The position numbers were made by a program, and so were the translations under genes. A DNA stretch of 64,000 nucleotides from Phyllobacterium calauticae (GTDB lineage Bacteria > Pseudomonadota > Alphaproteobacteria > Rhizobiales > Rhizobiaceae), in NCBI RefSeq assembly GCF_019991125.1, contig NZ_JAGENB010000002.1, forward strand, positions 62,001 through 126,000, given 5' to 3'. A model generated the notes under the pieces. The model saw only the letters and a program-made list of their open reading frames with translations. It did not search any database and had not been told where the DNA came from. Shown here piece after piece: positions 42,907 to 52,005 of the stretch. Positions within the stretch are counted from its first letter, which is position 1. Every line of letters begins with the position of its first letter.

Positions 42907-43360
42907 ACTCACTACCCCCACAAAGCCGGTACGCAGACCCTTCAACAGGAGTCATCCGGCTGGCGTTTCACCCGAATCACTTCGGGAAAATGAAACAAAA
43001 ACTTAAAGGTTGCCGCGTCTGGTAACCTTTCCTTTACGTTCAGCATTAATCATACGCCTTAAGACTTAAAGCTCGGTAAATCGAAGTCGGCCGTGTCCGG
43101 CTAAAAATTTATTGAGTCGAATGAATCGCTTAGGCGCAGAACCTGAAGCTTTGGCTCATGGTTTTTGGCCGGGTGACTCACCTTATGAATCAATGCGGTG
43201 CCTGTGATTTTTAACTTATGAGTCAAAGACACTTGCAAAGCGGAATTAGATTTTGTTAACCATTCGGTGGCAATCTTAACGTTATGGAAACGGCTTGTTT
43301 CGCGACCTGACTTCGGGATTGCACGGCAACCCATTTCAGCGGCGGGAAAAGGGGAATGAT
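42907..43360. promoter_or_regulatory. ctrA upstream region with GANTC cluster and CtrA-like half-sites
   Basis: No gene in these 454 bases. GANTC sites, the CcrM methylation target, lie at 42949, 42974, 43114, 43123, 43175, 43187 and 43220, five of them within 111 bases. TTAACCAT, a CtrA-type half-site, is at 43256-43263 with further TTAA tetramers at 43276 and around 43047-43070. This suits methylation- and CtrA-controlled ctrA transcription as known in Caulobacter. Confidence 0.7.
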
Positions 43361-44062
43361 ATGCGGGTTCTTTTAATCGAAGACGATAGTGCGACGGCCC
43401 AGAGCATCGAGTTGATGCTCAAGTCGGAAAGCTTCAATGTTTATACGACGGATCTGGGCGAAGAGGGTGTCGATCTCGGCAAACTCTACGACTACGATAT
43501 CATCCTCCTCGACCTCAACCTGCCGGATATGTCCGGTTATGAAGTCCTGAGGACCCTGCGTCTGTCCAAGGTCAAGACGCCCATCCTCATCCTCTCCGGC
43601 ATGGCTGGCATCGAGGACAAGGTGCGCGGCCTCGGTTTCGGCGCCGACGACTACATGACCAAGCCTTTCCACAAGGACGAACTGGTTGCCCGCATCCACG
43701 CGATCGTTCGCCGCTCGAAGGGCCATGCCCAGTCGGTCATCACCACGGGCGACCTGATCGTGAACCTCGATGCCAAGACGGTTGAAGTCACCGGCCAGCG
43801 CGTTCACCTCACCGGCAAGGAATACCAGATGCTGGAGCTGCTTTCGCTCCGCAAGGGGACGACGCTCACCAAGGAAATGTTCCTCAACCACCTCTATGGC
43901 GGTATGGATGAGCCTGAATTGAAGATCATCGACGTTTTCATCTGCAAGCTGCGCAAGAAGCTCGACAGTGCTTCCGGTGGTATCAACTACATCGAGACCG
44001 TCTGGGGCCGCGGCTACGTGCTGCGTGAGCCGGATGCGTCGGACATGCGCGAAATCGCCTGA
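43361..44062 (+). CDS. ctrA: Cell-cycle master response regulator CtrA
   Basis: 233 residues. The receiver domain starts [20 protein letters not shown] and carries the phospho-Asp in [18 protein letters not shown] (about 48-65) and the Lys in YMTKPFHK near 104. The OmpR-type winged helix follows ([40 protein letters not shown]). The sequence is almost that of other rhizobial CtrA proteins. Phosphorylated by CckA through ChpT, it controls division and flagellar genes. AAAGGGGAATGAT precedes the start. Confidence 0.97.
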   Translation: MRVLLIEDDSATAQSIELMLKSESFNVYTTDLGEEGVDLGKLYDYDIILLDLNLPDMSGYEVLRTLRLSKVKTPILILSGMAGIEDKVRGLGFGADDYMTKPFHKDELVARIHAIVRRSKGHAQSVITTGDLIVNLDAKTVEVTGQRVHLTGKEYQMLELLSLRKGTTLTKEMFLNHLYGGMDEPELKIIDVFICKLRKKLDSASGGINYIETVWGRGYVLREPDASDMREIA

Positions 44063-44084
44063 GCCTTCGTCTCGGGTCATTCAA

Positions 44085-44118
44085 GCAAAAGGCTCCGTCA
44101 CTGACGGAGCCTTTTGCG
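44085..44118 (+). terminator. Intrinsic terminator after ctrA
   Basis: GGCTCCGTC (44091-44099), loop ACT and GACGGAGCC (44103-44111) form a 9-base stem extended by AAAA/TTTT pairing. It lies between ctrA and the convergent phosphatase gene and could serve both. Confidence 0.85.
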
Positions 44119-44138
44119 TTTTGCATGTTTGATGCGGG

Positions 44139-44717
44139 TCAAACGGCCATATCCAGCTCGCGGCTGCGGCCGATACGGGCCATCCATTCGAGATAATTCG
44201 GCTCGCGCTTGATCTGCCAGCCATAGTGGCGGCGCAGTTCATCGACCAGCTTGCCGTTCCGGCCCAGGAGATCATCCGCATACTGGATCATCAGGGAATT
44301 CGGCCAGGCTTGCGGGCGTATCTGGCGCAGGCGCTCGAACAGCCGGACCTCGGATTCATCGGGATAGGTCTGGGCGAGGAGGGAGAGCATGGCTGCCGTC
44401 GAGCGGGATATGCCCATGTGGCAATGGATCAGCAGGTGGCCCTCGGCGCCTTCCGCCTTTGATTCAGCCAGCGCCTTGCCAAAGTTCAGGATTTCCAAAA
44501 CGTGTTGCGGCTGCGGCAGGATCTTGCCTTCATCGGCGTCGATGATGTCGTGAAAGTTCAGTGTCGTGCGGTGATGGGTGCCATAGGCCTGGAATGCCTC
44601 GAGCTCCGGCCAGTTCGGGTCGAGAATGGACAGGACATGGGTGACGGTGCGTCCGCTCTGGGCGGGCAGTTCGTCAATGCCGCAGATGGTCAGCGTGGAG
44701 ATGGACAAAGGTTTCAT
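44139..44717 (-). CDS. Tyrosine/dual-specificity protein phosphatase family
   Basis: 192 residues. The catalytic loop HCHMGISRSTAAM near 99 is a proper HC-x5-R motif, with a likely general acid in the FHDIIDADEG stretch near 54. This is the cysteine phosphatase fold of bacterial dual-specificity-like proteins. No signal peptide. It faces ctrA, but nothing shows a direct link with the cell-cycle kinases. Start at MKPLSIS chosen as the first residue of the conserved fold. Confidence 0.82.
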   Translation of the reverse strand: MKPLSISTLTICGIDELPAQSGRTVTHVLSILDPNWPELEAFQAYGTHHRTTLNFHDIIDADEGKILPQPQHVLEILNFGKALAESKAEGAEGHLLIHCHMGISRSTAAMLSLLAQTYPDESEVRLFERLRQIRPQAWPNSLMIQYADDLLGRNGKLVDELRRHYGWQIKREPNYLEWMARIGRSRELDMAV

Positions 44718-44838
44718 GGGGAATCGGTAATCCTGATGCTTGTGTGGCGCCAATCGTATTGTGGAAGCGTTCCGCGGCGATGGCAAAGATTATCCGAGGT
44801 TTTCCGGCATATTTACGACGCGGACTGACAGGGTCAAT

Positions 44839-45201
44839 TCATCTGGGCTGCATCAGTTCGATGCGGTTGCCGAATGGGTCGTGGACGAAGCGCCGGTCGT
44901 ATTTCTCCAGCGGCTGATCTTCGGTGATGGCATAGCCCGCCGCCTCCAGTGCATGGACCAGCGCAGCAAGATTGTCGGTCAACAGAGCGGGATGCGCTTT
45001 TTTTGCGGGAGAAAAATTCTGCTCGACGCCAAGATGAAGGCGGACGCTGCCGGTTTCAAACCAGCATCCGCCGCGCCCTGCCAATGCTGCAGGCTTTGCA
45101 ACTTCAGCTATGCCGAGAAGCCCATCATAGAATTCGCGTGCCGCCTGTTCTTCGCCCGCGGGCATGGCCAGCTGTATGTGATCAATTCCGGTTATCGCCA
45201 T
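44839..45201 (-). CDS. VOC-family (glyoxalase-like) protein
   Basis: 120 residues, one vicinal-oxygen-chelate domain: ITGIDHIQLAMPAGEE at the start with the first metal His, RLHLGVEQNF near 54 and FVHDPFGNRIELMQ at the end with the metal Glu. The short single-domain form acts as a dimer. It begins 16 bases after the MocR-type gene ends on the same strand and may be cotranscribed. Substrate unknown. Confidence 0.83.
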   Translation of the reverse strand: MAITGIDHIQLAMPAGEEQAAREFYDGLLGIAEVAKPAALAGRGGCWFETGSVRLHLGVEQNFSPAKKAHPALLTDNLAALVHALEAAGYAITEDQPLEKYDRRFVHDPFGNRIELMQPR

Positions 45202-45217
45202 TCGCTTCTCCTGCTGC

Positions 45218-46633
45218 TCATTCGGTTTGCCGGTCGCCCCTTTGTCTTATCGCGGTCCCGATGATCCTCGCTCCTTCGCGCAGTATGGAGGGCGCCACTG
45301 CGAATGTTAGCCTGAGATAGGACCCTGGCGGGTCGGCAGGAAACCATGCCCGTCCAGGGCTGACCAGTACACCCTGACGTGCGAGGTCAGAAGCAAGTGC
45401 GGTATCAGATACGTGATCCGGCAGTTGCATCCAGAGATGCATGCCGCCCTGCGGTACATTGATGCCTATGTCACTGCCGATTTCAGCGCGAAGCGCGGTG
45501 ACAAGCGCATCGCGTCTTTCCGCCAGCGCATTTCTGGCAGTGCTGAGATGCCGTTTCCAGCCGGGGGATGTGACAATGTTCAATGCTGCGGCCTGTAGTG
45601 GCCCGGAAACGAAGAAATCTTCACCGCCGCGCGCGGCCCGCAACCGCGCCAAGGCTGCGCCGCGTGCCATGATCGCTGCTATGCGCAGGCCGGGCGCGGC
45701 GGATTTTGCCAAGGATCGGATGTATATGACGTGGCCATTCGGATCTTGGGCAGCAAGAGGCGGAGGAGGTGGAGACCCAAGATGAAGATCGCGTGCCCAG
45801 TCGTCCTCGATCAGAAATGCCCGCGCGTCGGCAACAACCTTCAGCACCTGCTTGCGGCGCAATTCTGAAAGCAGCGCGCCGGACGGATTGGCAAATGTCG
45901 GCTGGCAATAGAACACGCGTGCACCGGTTTCATGCAACGCTGCTTCCAGCAAATCCGGCCTTACGCCGTCCGCATCCCCAGGGACGGGTACGAGGGTGAT
46001 GCCTGCGGCCCGGGCTGCCGAGATAACGCCGATATAGGTGGGGGCTTCGACGAGCAGCGTGCTGCCTGGCGCCAGCAGCGCGCGCAAGGTGCTGGCGATG
46101 GCTGCCTGGCCTCCGGGGCAGATGATCGCTTCGTGCGGGGAAAATACATTCCCGTGCCCTATCTCGCGCGCGAACCAGGCCCTTAGCAGGTCCATGCCTT
46201 CAAATGGCAGGCGGTCCCAAAGTGCGGGATTTCTCGCAATCTGTTTCAAGGCGGCGGAAAGCAGTTCTGTCGCCTGCAGATCTTGGGGCAGGTAGCCCAT
46301 GCTCAGCGGAATGCTGCCGGGTGGCGGCAATGCGAGCAGATCCTGCATCGATCCACCGGCGTGACGCCCGGCGCCAAGGGCCACAGCCTGCCAGGAAAGA
46401 TCGGACGCGGCGCCGGTTATCGGGCGTTGGCGCACGAATGTTCCCTGGCCGGGGCGTGGATCTATCAGGCCCTCGCCAGCCAATCGGGCAAAAGCACTCT
46501 GCACCGTGGCAGGACTGACCCGGAATTTCTCTATCAGGTCGCGTACCGAGGGCAATTGCGCGCCCGGTGCAGAAGACGCAATCAGATCGCGCAAGGCTTG
46601 AGTAACGATGTGAATGCTGTTATCACTTTTCAT
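45218..46633 (-). CDS. MocR/PdxR-type regulator (GntR DNA-binding domain plus aminotransferase domain)
   Basis: 471 residues. The N-terminal GntR winged helix (LPSVRDLIEKFRVSPATVQSAFARLAGEGLI, about 27-57) is joined to a fold-type I aminotransferase domain with the PLP-binding Lys in IRSLAKSAAPGLRIA near 307. MocR-type proteins use the PLP domain as a sensor. It is divergent from, and its ATG overlaps the region of, an MFS gene that it may control. Despite the family name no link with the moc genes in this window is implied. Confidence 0.88.
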   Translation of the reverse strand: MKSDNSIHIVTQALRDLIASSAPGAQLPSVRDLIEKFRVSPATVQSAFARLAGEGLIDPRPGQGTFVRQRPITGAASDLSWQAVALGAGRHAGGSMQDLLALPPPGSIPLSMGYLPQDLQATELLSAALKQIARNPALWDRLPFEGMDLLRAWFAREIGHGNVFSPHEAIICPGGQAAIASTLRALLAPGSTLLVEAPTYIGVISAARAAGITLVPVPGDADGVRPDLLEAALHETGARVFYCQPTFANPSGALLSELRRKQVLKVVADARAFLIEDDWARDLHLGSPPPPPLAAQDPNGHVIYIRSLAKSAAPGLRIAAIMARGAALARLRAARGGEDFFVSGPLQAAALNIVTSPGWKRHLSTARNALAERRDALVTALRAEIGSDIGINVPQGGMHLWMQLPDHVSDTALASDLARQGVLVSPGRAWFPADPPGSYLRLTFAVAPSILREGARIIGTAIRQRGDRQTE

Positions 46634-46679
46634 GAAAGTATATGATAACGATATTCATCGAAATACGGAAACGCTTTTT

Positions 46680-47894
46680 GTGCCCGAGACGAAGGTGCAC
46701 CAGCGGTCCAGCGTTCCTACGCTTGCGGACAGAATGCCAGCCGCCGCGTTCGTTCCATTCCTGATCGGGGCAGTCATACTGGCTATTGCCTATGGCTCAA
46801 GCTTCCTGCTGGCAGATGTGTTGCGAGCGTCTGGCCGTGAAGCTGCTGAAGCCGGAAATATCATCAGTATCGGGACAATCGCCACTCTGGCAGGTTGCGC
46901 AGGCGCGGGGCGTCTGGCTGAGCGAACAGGGATTCTGCCTTTGATCATCTGTTCCGCGGTCATGATGGCTTCTGCCATGGCCTGTTTTGCGAGTTTCGGA
47001 TTTTTCGGGATCGGCTTTGCCTATGCGGGCGGTTTGCTGCTCGGCCTTGGGTGGTCCGTGTTCTACATTCTGGCGCCCATACAGCTTATCCATTGTCTGA
47101 AACCTGCCGCACGGCTTGAAGCACTGACATTGCTGTCAGGGTCGCAAATGCTGGGTATTGGCCTTTCCGCGCCGCTGGGACATTTCCTTGTTCAGGGCCG
47201 TGACCAAACCGCATTGATTTATGTGTGTTACGGACTGTTCTGCATTGTTGCTGCCGGTTTGATGATCTGGGCGCAGCGGGCATTGAAGACGATAGAGCAA
47301 TTGCCAATGACCGCTGTTGCCCTGACAATTCCGCTTGCAGCAGGCATTGTGCGTGCAGAAACAGTTTTTCCCGTGATCATGATCGGACTTTCCGCTTGCG
47401 TGTTTTCCGGGCTTTCGACGTTTCAGACGCTCTATGCCGAATCGCGTGGCTTGAGCTCTGGAACGTTCTTCCTGACATTCACGGTGACGACCGTGGCCCT
47501 TCGCTTTTCGGTGGCATCGCAAATCGGCAAGCTGCCGCTGGGGAAGCTGGTCTTGACGCTGTTCGCGCTCACGCTGGCGGGCCTCGCCTTACTGGCTGTG
47601 AACGAAAAAAGCATCGTACTCTACATCGCTGCGACGGTGCTTTTTGCCATCGGCTATGGTCTGACCTATTCAACACTGAACGCGATGATCGTGAATCTGG
47701 CGGATGAACGGGGGCTTTCGGTGCCTGTCGCATCGCAGGTATTCACGATCGGCTATTTCATCGGAGCCTTTGGATTTCCCTACATTGCCGGCGGCGTACT
47801 TCGTGGGCATGGCATCGACAGGACACTGCTTCTTATGATGGGCATCGTGGTTGTGAACATGATCGTGGCAATGACAGTCTTGCGCCGCCGGTAA
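46680..47894 (+). CDS. MFS transporter divergent from the MocR-type regulator
   Basis: 404 residues from a GTG at 46680, with about 12 hydrophobic segments. Start is uncertain: an in-frame ATG at 46632 shares the CATG with the divergent start, and an ATG at 46734 (MPAAAFVPF) begins right before the first membrane helix. Sugar/drug efflux-type MFS; substrate unknown. This block is less GC-rich than its neighbours. Confidence 0.75.
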   Translation: MPETKVHQRSSVPTLADRMPAAAFVPFLIGAVILAIAYGSSFLLADVLRASGREAAEAGNIISIGTIATLAGCAGAGRLAERTGILPLIICSAVMMASAMACFASFGFFGIGFAYAGGLLLGLGWSVFYILAPIQLIHCLKPAARLEALTLLSGSQMLGIGLSAPLGHFLVQGRDQTALIYVCYGLFCIVAAGLMIWAQRALKTIEQLPMTAVALTIPLAAGIVRAETVFPVIMIGLSACVFSGLSTFQTLYAESRGLSSGTFFLTFTVTTVALRFSVASQIGKLPLGKLVLTLFALTLAGLALLAVNEKSIVLYIAATVLFAIGYGLTYSTLNAMIVNLADERGLSVPVASQVFTIGYFIGAFGFPYIAGGVLRGHGIDRTLLLMMGIVVVNMIVAMTVLRRR

Positions 47895-47919
47895 CAGGAT
47901 CTGTCCTGCCGCACATGAA

Positions 47920-48885
47920 TCAGGTGGTGAGAATCACACTGCCCGTTGTTTTGCCCGCTTCCAGATCCGCCTGCGCCGTGGCTGCATCACGCAGCGCATA
48001 TTCCGCGCCAATCGGGCTGCTCAAGCCGTCCTGCAAAGCGGCAATGAGGGCCTTTGAACCACGCTGGTAGAATTCGGGATTGTTAGCGGCCGCGATGACG
48101 CTTGGGCGCATCACGGCAATATTGCCCAGATCTTCGATCCGGATAGGCGGAACGGGACCTGCGGGTTGTCCGATGGAACCAAGGATTCCGAAAGGGCGCA
48201 TTGTCTTCAATGTTTCCGTGAAGACTGACCCGCCGATACCGTCAACTGCGAGGTGGACACCTTTGTTGTCGGAGATACGGCGGACGTCATTGACCCAGTC
48301 GCTTGACTTGTAAAGCAGCACCTCATCGGCGCCCGCCGCCTTTGCGGCTGCGATTTTGCCTTCCGAGCCGACTGTGCCGATGACATTGGCTCCCAAACGC
48401 TTCGCCCAGCGCGAGACCAGCTGGCCGACGCCGCCTGCCGCCGCGTGAACCAGCACCCATTCGCCCGGCCTGACAGAGCGGACCTCGTGCAGAAGCATGT
48501 AGGCCGTCAGGCCGCGCAACAATGTGCTTGCGGCGACGCGATCCGAAACCGCATCCGGCAGCTTGATCAGGCGTGATTGCGGGATCAGCCGCACCTCCGC
48601 ATAGCCGCCCAGCGGCATGCCGGCATAGGCAATGCGGTCGCCGGGTTGGAGATGGGTGACGTTTTCCCCGATGGCGTCGACAAAGCCCGCCCCCTCGAGA
48701 CCAAGCACGGCGGGCAGGCTTGGCGGCGAATAGAGACCGCTGCGGAAATAGATATCGACAAAATTGACACCGATAACCGTTTGTCGGATGCGCACCTCAT
48801 CCGGCCCCGGATCGCCAACGACGACGTCTCTTGCCCGCAATACTTCAGGGCCGCCTGGGCCGGTCATTTCGATAGTCAGTGCCAT
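47920..48885 (-). CDS. NADPH:quinone oxidoreductase, zeta-crystallin type
   Basis: 321 residues, zinc-independent medium-chain dehydrogenase. GVNFVDIYFRSGLY near 39, PAVLGLEGAGFV near 57 and the NADPH loop VHAAAGGVGQLVSRWAKRLGANVIGTV near 145-170 are typical of Qor. It reduces quinones by one or two electrons to limit redox cycling. Divergent from a LysR gene, its likely regulator. The ATG follows AAGGAGAAC. Confidence 0.9.
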   Translation of the reverse strand: MALTIEMTGPGGPEVLRARDVVVGDPGPDEVRIRQTVIGVNFVDIYFRSGLYSPPSLPAVLGLEGAGFVDAIGENVTHLQPGDRIAYAGMPLGGYAEVRLIPQSRLIKLPDAVSDRVAASTLLRGLTAYMLLHEVRSVRPGEWVLVHAAAGGVGQLVSRWAKRLGANVIGTVGSEGKIAAAKAAGADEVLLYKSSDWVNDVRRISDNKGVHLAVDGIGGSVFTETLKTMRPFGILGSIGQPAGPVPPIRIEDLGNIAVMRPSVIAAANNPEFYQRGSKALIAALQDGLSSPIGAEYALRDAATAQADLEAGKTTGSVILTT

Positions 48886-48977
48886 GATGTTCTCCTTTGG
48901 AATAAGGGCATTCGAACACATCATGCGGTGTGAGAAAATTCTGTGTTTTGTCTCCATAGATGTGCAATAATTCACCA

Positions 48978-49844
48978 ATGATCGATTGGCAGGATTTGCA
49001 CTACTTTTCCGTTCTGACCCGGACAGGATCGCTGTCCGCCGCCGCCCGCGCGCTTGGCGTCGACCATGCGACGATCGGGCGGCGCGTCGCATCGCTCGAA
49101 CGGGCGCTTGCGCTGCGTCTCGTCGACCGCTTGCCGCGCCGTTCGCCTTTGACGGCGGAGGGAAAGGCGATTGCCGAACTTGTCGAAGACATGGCGCGGC
49201 TGACACAATCCATTGAACGGCGTGCCCGAGGCTTGTCACTCTCGCCGGTCACAACGGTGCGCATCAGCGCACCGCCGGCGGTTGCGGCGAGGCTGATTGC
49301 ACCGCGCGTGGTCGAGTTTAACCGCGAACACCCGGACATAACCCTGGCGCTTGCAGGGGCGACGCAGAACGCCGCGCTTGATCGCAGCGAGGCCGATCTC
49401 GCCGTCCGCATGGCGCGGCCTGTGGAGAAGGATCTGCTCATCCGGCGGATCGGGGCCATGCGCTTCGGGCTCTATGCCACGCGCGAGCAGGCGGCCCAGC
49501 CGCCGGAAGCACTGGCGTTCATCGCCTATGATGCAACACTGGATCACGTGGCCCAGCAGGTCTGGCTGCGCTCGATCCTCGCCGGGCGCCCGATCATCTT
49601 TCAGGCCAGCGACCTCTTCGGCCAGCAGGAAGCGGCGCGCGCCGGTCTGGGGGCGGCTGTCCTTCCCTGCTTCATGGGGGACAATGATGCGATGCTGGTC
49701 AAACTGCCGGTCAAGGAGCTGCCGCCAGTCCGCGATCTCTGGCTGACGGCCTATCCGGATATCGGCCGCTCGCCCGTCATGCGGACGGTGATGACCTTCC
49801 TTGCCGATATCATCGGCAGGGAGTGTCCGGTCAGAATACCATGA
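48978..49844 (+). CDS. LysR-family transcriptional regulator
   Basis: 288 residues. DWQDLHYFSVLTRTGSLSAAARALGVDHATIGRRVASLE (about 3-41) is the LysR winged helix of the subgroup that starts with a DWDDLRYFL-like segment. The ligand domain follows. Divergent from the quinone oxidoreductase gene, with about 90 bases between. Confidence 0.9.
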   Translation: MIDWQDLHYFSVLTRTGSLSAAARALGVDHATIGRRVASLERALALRLVDRLPRRSPLTAEGKAIAELVEDMARLTQSIERRARGLSLSPVTTVRISAPPAVAARLIAPRVVEFNREHPDITLALAGATQNAALDRSEADLAVRMARPVEKDLLIRRIGAMRFGLYATREQAAQPPEALAFIAYDATLDHVAQQVWLRSILAGRPIIFQASDLFGQQEAARAGLGAAVLPCFMGDNDAMLVKLPVKELPPVRDLWLTAYPDIGRSPVMRTVMTFLADIIGRECPVRIP

Positions 49845-49854
49845 CCACTGGATT

Positions 49855-50220
49855 TTACCCGACGGACGTCGACGGCAGGATTTCCGAGATGGACTCCCGG
49901 TTGAAGGGTTTCAGGAGATAACCATATGCCCCGGCCCGTTTGGCCCGCATGATCTTGGTCACGTCGATTTCGGCAAGGCAGAGGTAAATCCGGCTTTCCT
50001 TGCCGCCGGGCAGGGCGCGAATCTGGCTGATGATGTCGACGGACGGCATATCCGGCAGTGCGCAGTCCAGAATGATGATGTCAGGCATTTCCACGCTGCA
50101 GGCCGAAACCGTTTGAAAGCCCGTGTCGGCTGTGGTCACGACAACGCTGTCGCTTGCGAGCAGACGCGTCGCAACTTTCCTGACCACCGGCGCTCCATCA
50201 ACGACCATACAACGTAACAC
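49855..50220 (-). CDS. Degenerate receiver-domain protein next to chpT
   Basis: 121 residues from a GTG that follows a strong GGGGGGAG. A single response-regulator receiver fold is visible: CMVVDGAPVVRKVA at the start, the putative phospho-Asp in IIILDCALPDMPS near 57 and Lys in YGYLLKPFNRES near 107. The usual acidic pair is reduced to one Asp, and the Thr/Ser switch position reads CLAE. It ends with no output domain. It lies about 105 bases after chpT on the same strand and may be an atypical partner of the ChpT phosphorelay; it is not CpdR or DivK by sequence. Confidence 0.7.
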   Translation of the reverse strand: MLRCMVVDGAPVVRKVATRLLASDSVVVTTADTGFQTVSACSVEMPDIIILDCALPDMPSVDIISQIRALPGGKESRIYLCLAEIDVTKIMRAKRAGAYGYLLKPFNRESISEILPSTSVG

Positions 50221-50325
50221 GTGCCAACTCCCCCCGGAATCACTGCGACATTGCAGCTGCTTCAAGGGAGAGTATCAGGCCGATTGTGAAGAAATGGCCA
50301 AGGCGGATGGTAAATTTTTACCGCC

Positions 50326-50955
50326 TCAGACCGCCGAGAACACGATCTCTTCCGGTGTGGCATGGATGGAGATCGTCATTCCGGCCTCCTGCGCCAGCAG
50401 CAGCGTGTAGTAAGGCTGCACCGCATGGGCGTCGATCGGCTCTTCCGGCGTCTTGCCGCTGTGCAGTTCAAGGAATTTCGGCGGAACCCGCAGCATCGGG
50501 CCGCGCGATGTCAGGACGAAGCGCGGTTCGGTTTCCGGCGTCTCCAAGGCAACGTTCAGCGTGCCGCCGCGCGGCAGGGCTGCATTGGCGATCAGCACGA
50601 GATTGAGCAGCAGCTTGACCTTGTTCTTGGGCAGCAGGACGCGATTGCCAGTCCAGGTGAACTCGGCTTTCTCGCCCTTCATATATTCGTTGGCCACGTT
50701 CTGGGCATCGCCCGTATCGATCTGGACGCCGGCCGACCCGGCGGCCCCGAAGGCAATGCGCGCAAACTGCAGGCGGGCGGAGGCGCTGCGCGCGCTTGAT
50801 TTGATGAGGTTCATCGCATCTTCGTCGGCGCCGCCTTCTTCCAGAAGTTCCAGCCCGTTGTTGATCGCGCCCACCGGCGAAATGATGTCATGGCAGATGC
50901 GGCTGCTCAGGAGGGCTCCGAGGTCCGTTGCCGAGAGAATTACGGGCAATGTCAT
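50326..50955 (-). CDS. chpT: Histidine phosphotransferase ChpT
   Basis: 209 residues. The helix SSRICHDIISPVGAINNGLELL (about 17-38) contains the phospho-His22 region, and the C-terminal part is a pseudo-HATPase fold (NKVKLLLNLVLIANAALPRGGTL near 110). ChpT passes phosphate from the CckA kinase to CtrA and CpdR. In Brucella chpT is near ctrA; here they are 6 kb apart with other genes between. Confidence 0.9.
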   Translation of the reverse strand: MTLPVILSATDLGALLSSRICHDIISPVGAINNGLELLEEGGADEDAMNLIKSSARSASARLQFARIAFGAAGSAGVQIDTGDAQNVANEYMKGEKAEFTWTGNRVLLPKNKVKLLLNLVLIANAALPRGGTLNVALETPETEPRFVLTSRGPMLRVPPKFLELHSGKTPEEPIDAHAVQPYYTLLLAQEAGMTISIHATPEEIVFSAV

Positions 50956-51276
50956 GAGAGAAACTCCTAAGGATTTGGCTGACGGTTGGAATCTGCGTAT
51001 TGGGGTTATGCCGAATCAGATGTTCATGCCGAATCACTCTGATGGCTGCTGCATTTGGATACATAGCTCGGTCCGGATCGGCAAGAACGACGTCAACGAT
51101 ACCGGTAGATGCTGAATTCCTTACCTTTTTCCCGTCCCCGGCAAGCCATTGAAATGCCAAGATCGATTCATAAACTTTTATACAAGGTTTAGACCTTTAA
51201 ATGGTGCTTCAATTACAAGGCGAACACAAGATTCGCATCTGGCGTCGGACAAAGAAGCGAACAGCCAAAAGGAATT
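50956..51276. other. Intergenic region between chpT and eipA
   Basis: 321 bases with no convincing gene. Two GAATC (GANTC) sites near 51013 and 51032 sit in a short repeated CCGAATCA context. An AT-rich stretch (about 51160-51215) probably holds the eipA promoter; no clean TTAA-N7-TTAA CtrA site is seen. Confidence 0.5.
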
Positions 51277-51861
51277 ATGATGGCGTCTCTATTCTTGTCT
51301 ATGAACCGTTTTTTTCTCCTGATCCTGACAATGGTGTCACTGGTTGTCGCACAGCCGCATGCGGCCAATGCAGCGCAGGACCAGTTCTCCATGGACGAGA
51401 TCGTCAATTCGGGGCAGAGATTCTTCGGATCGACGTCCGGTGGTTTGGCATCGGCGGTCGAGAAGATTTTCCAGAGCTACGGTCTGCCGAACGGCTATAT
51501 CCTGGGTGAAGAGGGATCGGGCGCCATCATCGGGGGCCTCACCTATGGCGAGGGCACGCTCTATACGAAGAATGCCGGGGATCACAAAAGTTTCTGGCAG
51601 GGTCCATCGATCGGATGGGACTTCGGCGGCCAGGGTTCCCGTGTCATGATGCTCGTCTATAATCTCGACGATATACAAAATCTCTATGGCCGCTTTGTCG
51701 GCGTCGCAGGTTCAGCCTATCTCTTCGCAGGTGTCGGCTTCAATGTGCTCAAACGCAATCAGGTCTTGCTGGTCCCGATACGCACCGGCGTTGGCGCGCG
51801 GCTCGGCGTGAATGTCGGTTATCTCAAGATCACCCAGTCTCCGACCTGGAACCCGTTTTGA
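51277..51861 (+). CDS. eipA: Periplasmic envelope protein EipA (DUF1134)
   Basis: 194 residues. A signal peptide (about 1-32, ending ANAA) precedes a DUF1134 domain: GYILGEEGSGAIIGGLTYGEGTLYTKNAG near 74-102 and SIGWDFGGQGSRVMMLVYNL near 110-129. In Brucella, EipA supports envelope integrity and stress resistance, and its gene is under CtrA control near chpT and ctrA. Start may be the first or second ATG; AAAAGGAA precedes both. Confidence 0.88.
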   Translation: MMASLFLSMNRFFLLILTMVSLVVAQPHAANAAQDQFSMDEIVNSGQRFFGSTSGGLASAVEKIFQSYGLPNGYILGEEGSGAIIGGLTYGEGTLYTKNAGDHKSFWQGPSIGWDFGGQGSRVMMLVYNLDDIQNLYGRFVGVAGSAYLFAGVGFNVLKRNQVLLVPIRTGVGARLGVNVGYLKITQSPTWNPF

Positions 51862-52005
51862 TCTTTCTCCTTTGCTGACGTTTGGGCAAGACGCGGAAGC
51901 CGTTCCGCGTCTTTGCCGTTTGATGCCGGACCGGCATTGTGCCAGATTTGAAGCAGAGGACGTTCCGCTCTATCCTCTGCGCGATCTTCCAACAGGACCC
52001 TTATC

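Noticed and set aside
42907-43360. Classical TTAA-N7-TTAA CtrA box before ctrA
   Set aside because: TTAA tetramers are there, but spacings read 3, 9 and 16 bases; only the TTAACCAT half-site is worth noting.
45218-46633. MocR-type regulator taken as the rhizopine regulator MocR
   Set aside because: The name is a family label; the gene is 36 kb from the mocDEF operon and divergent from an MFS gene.
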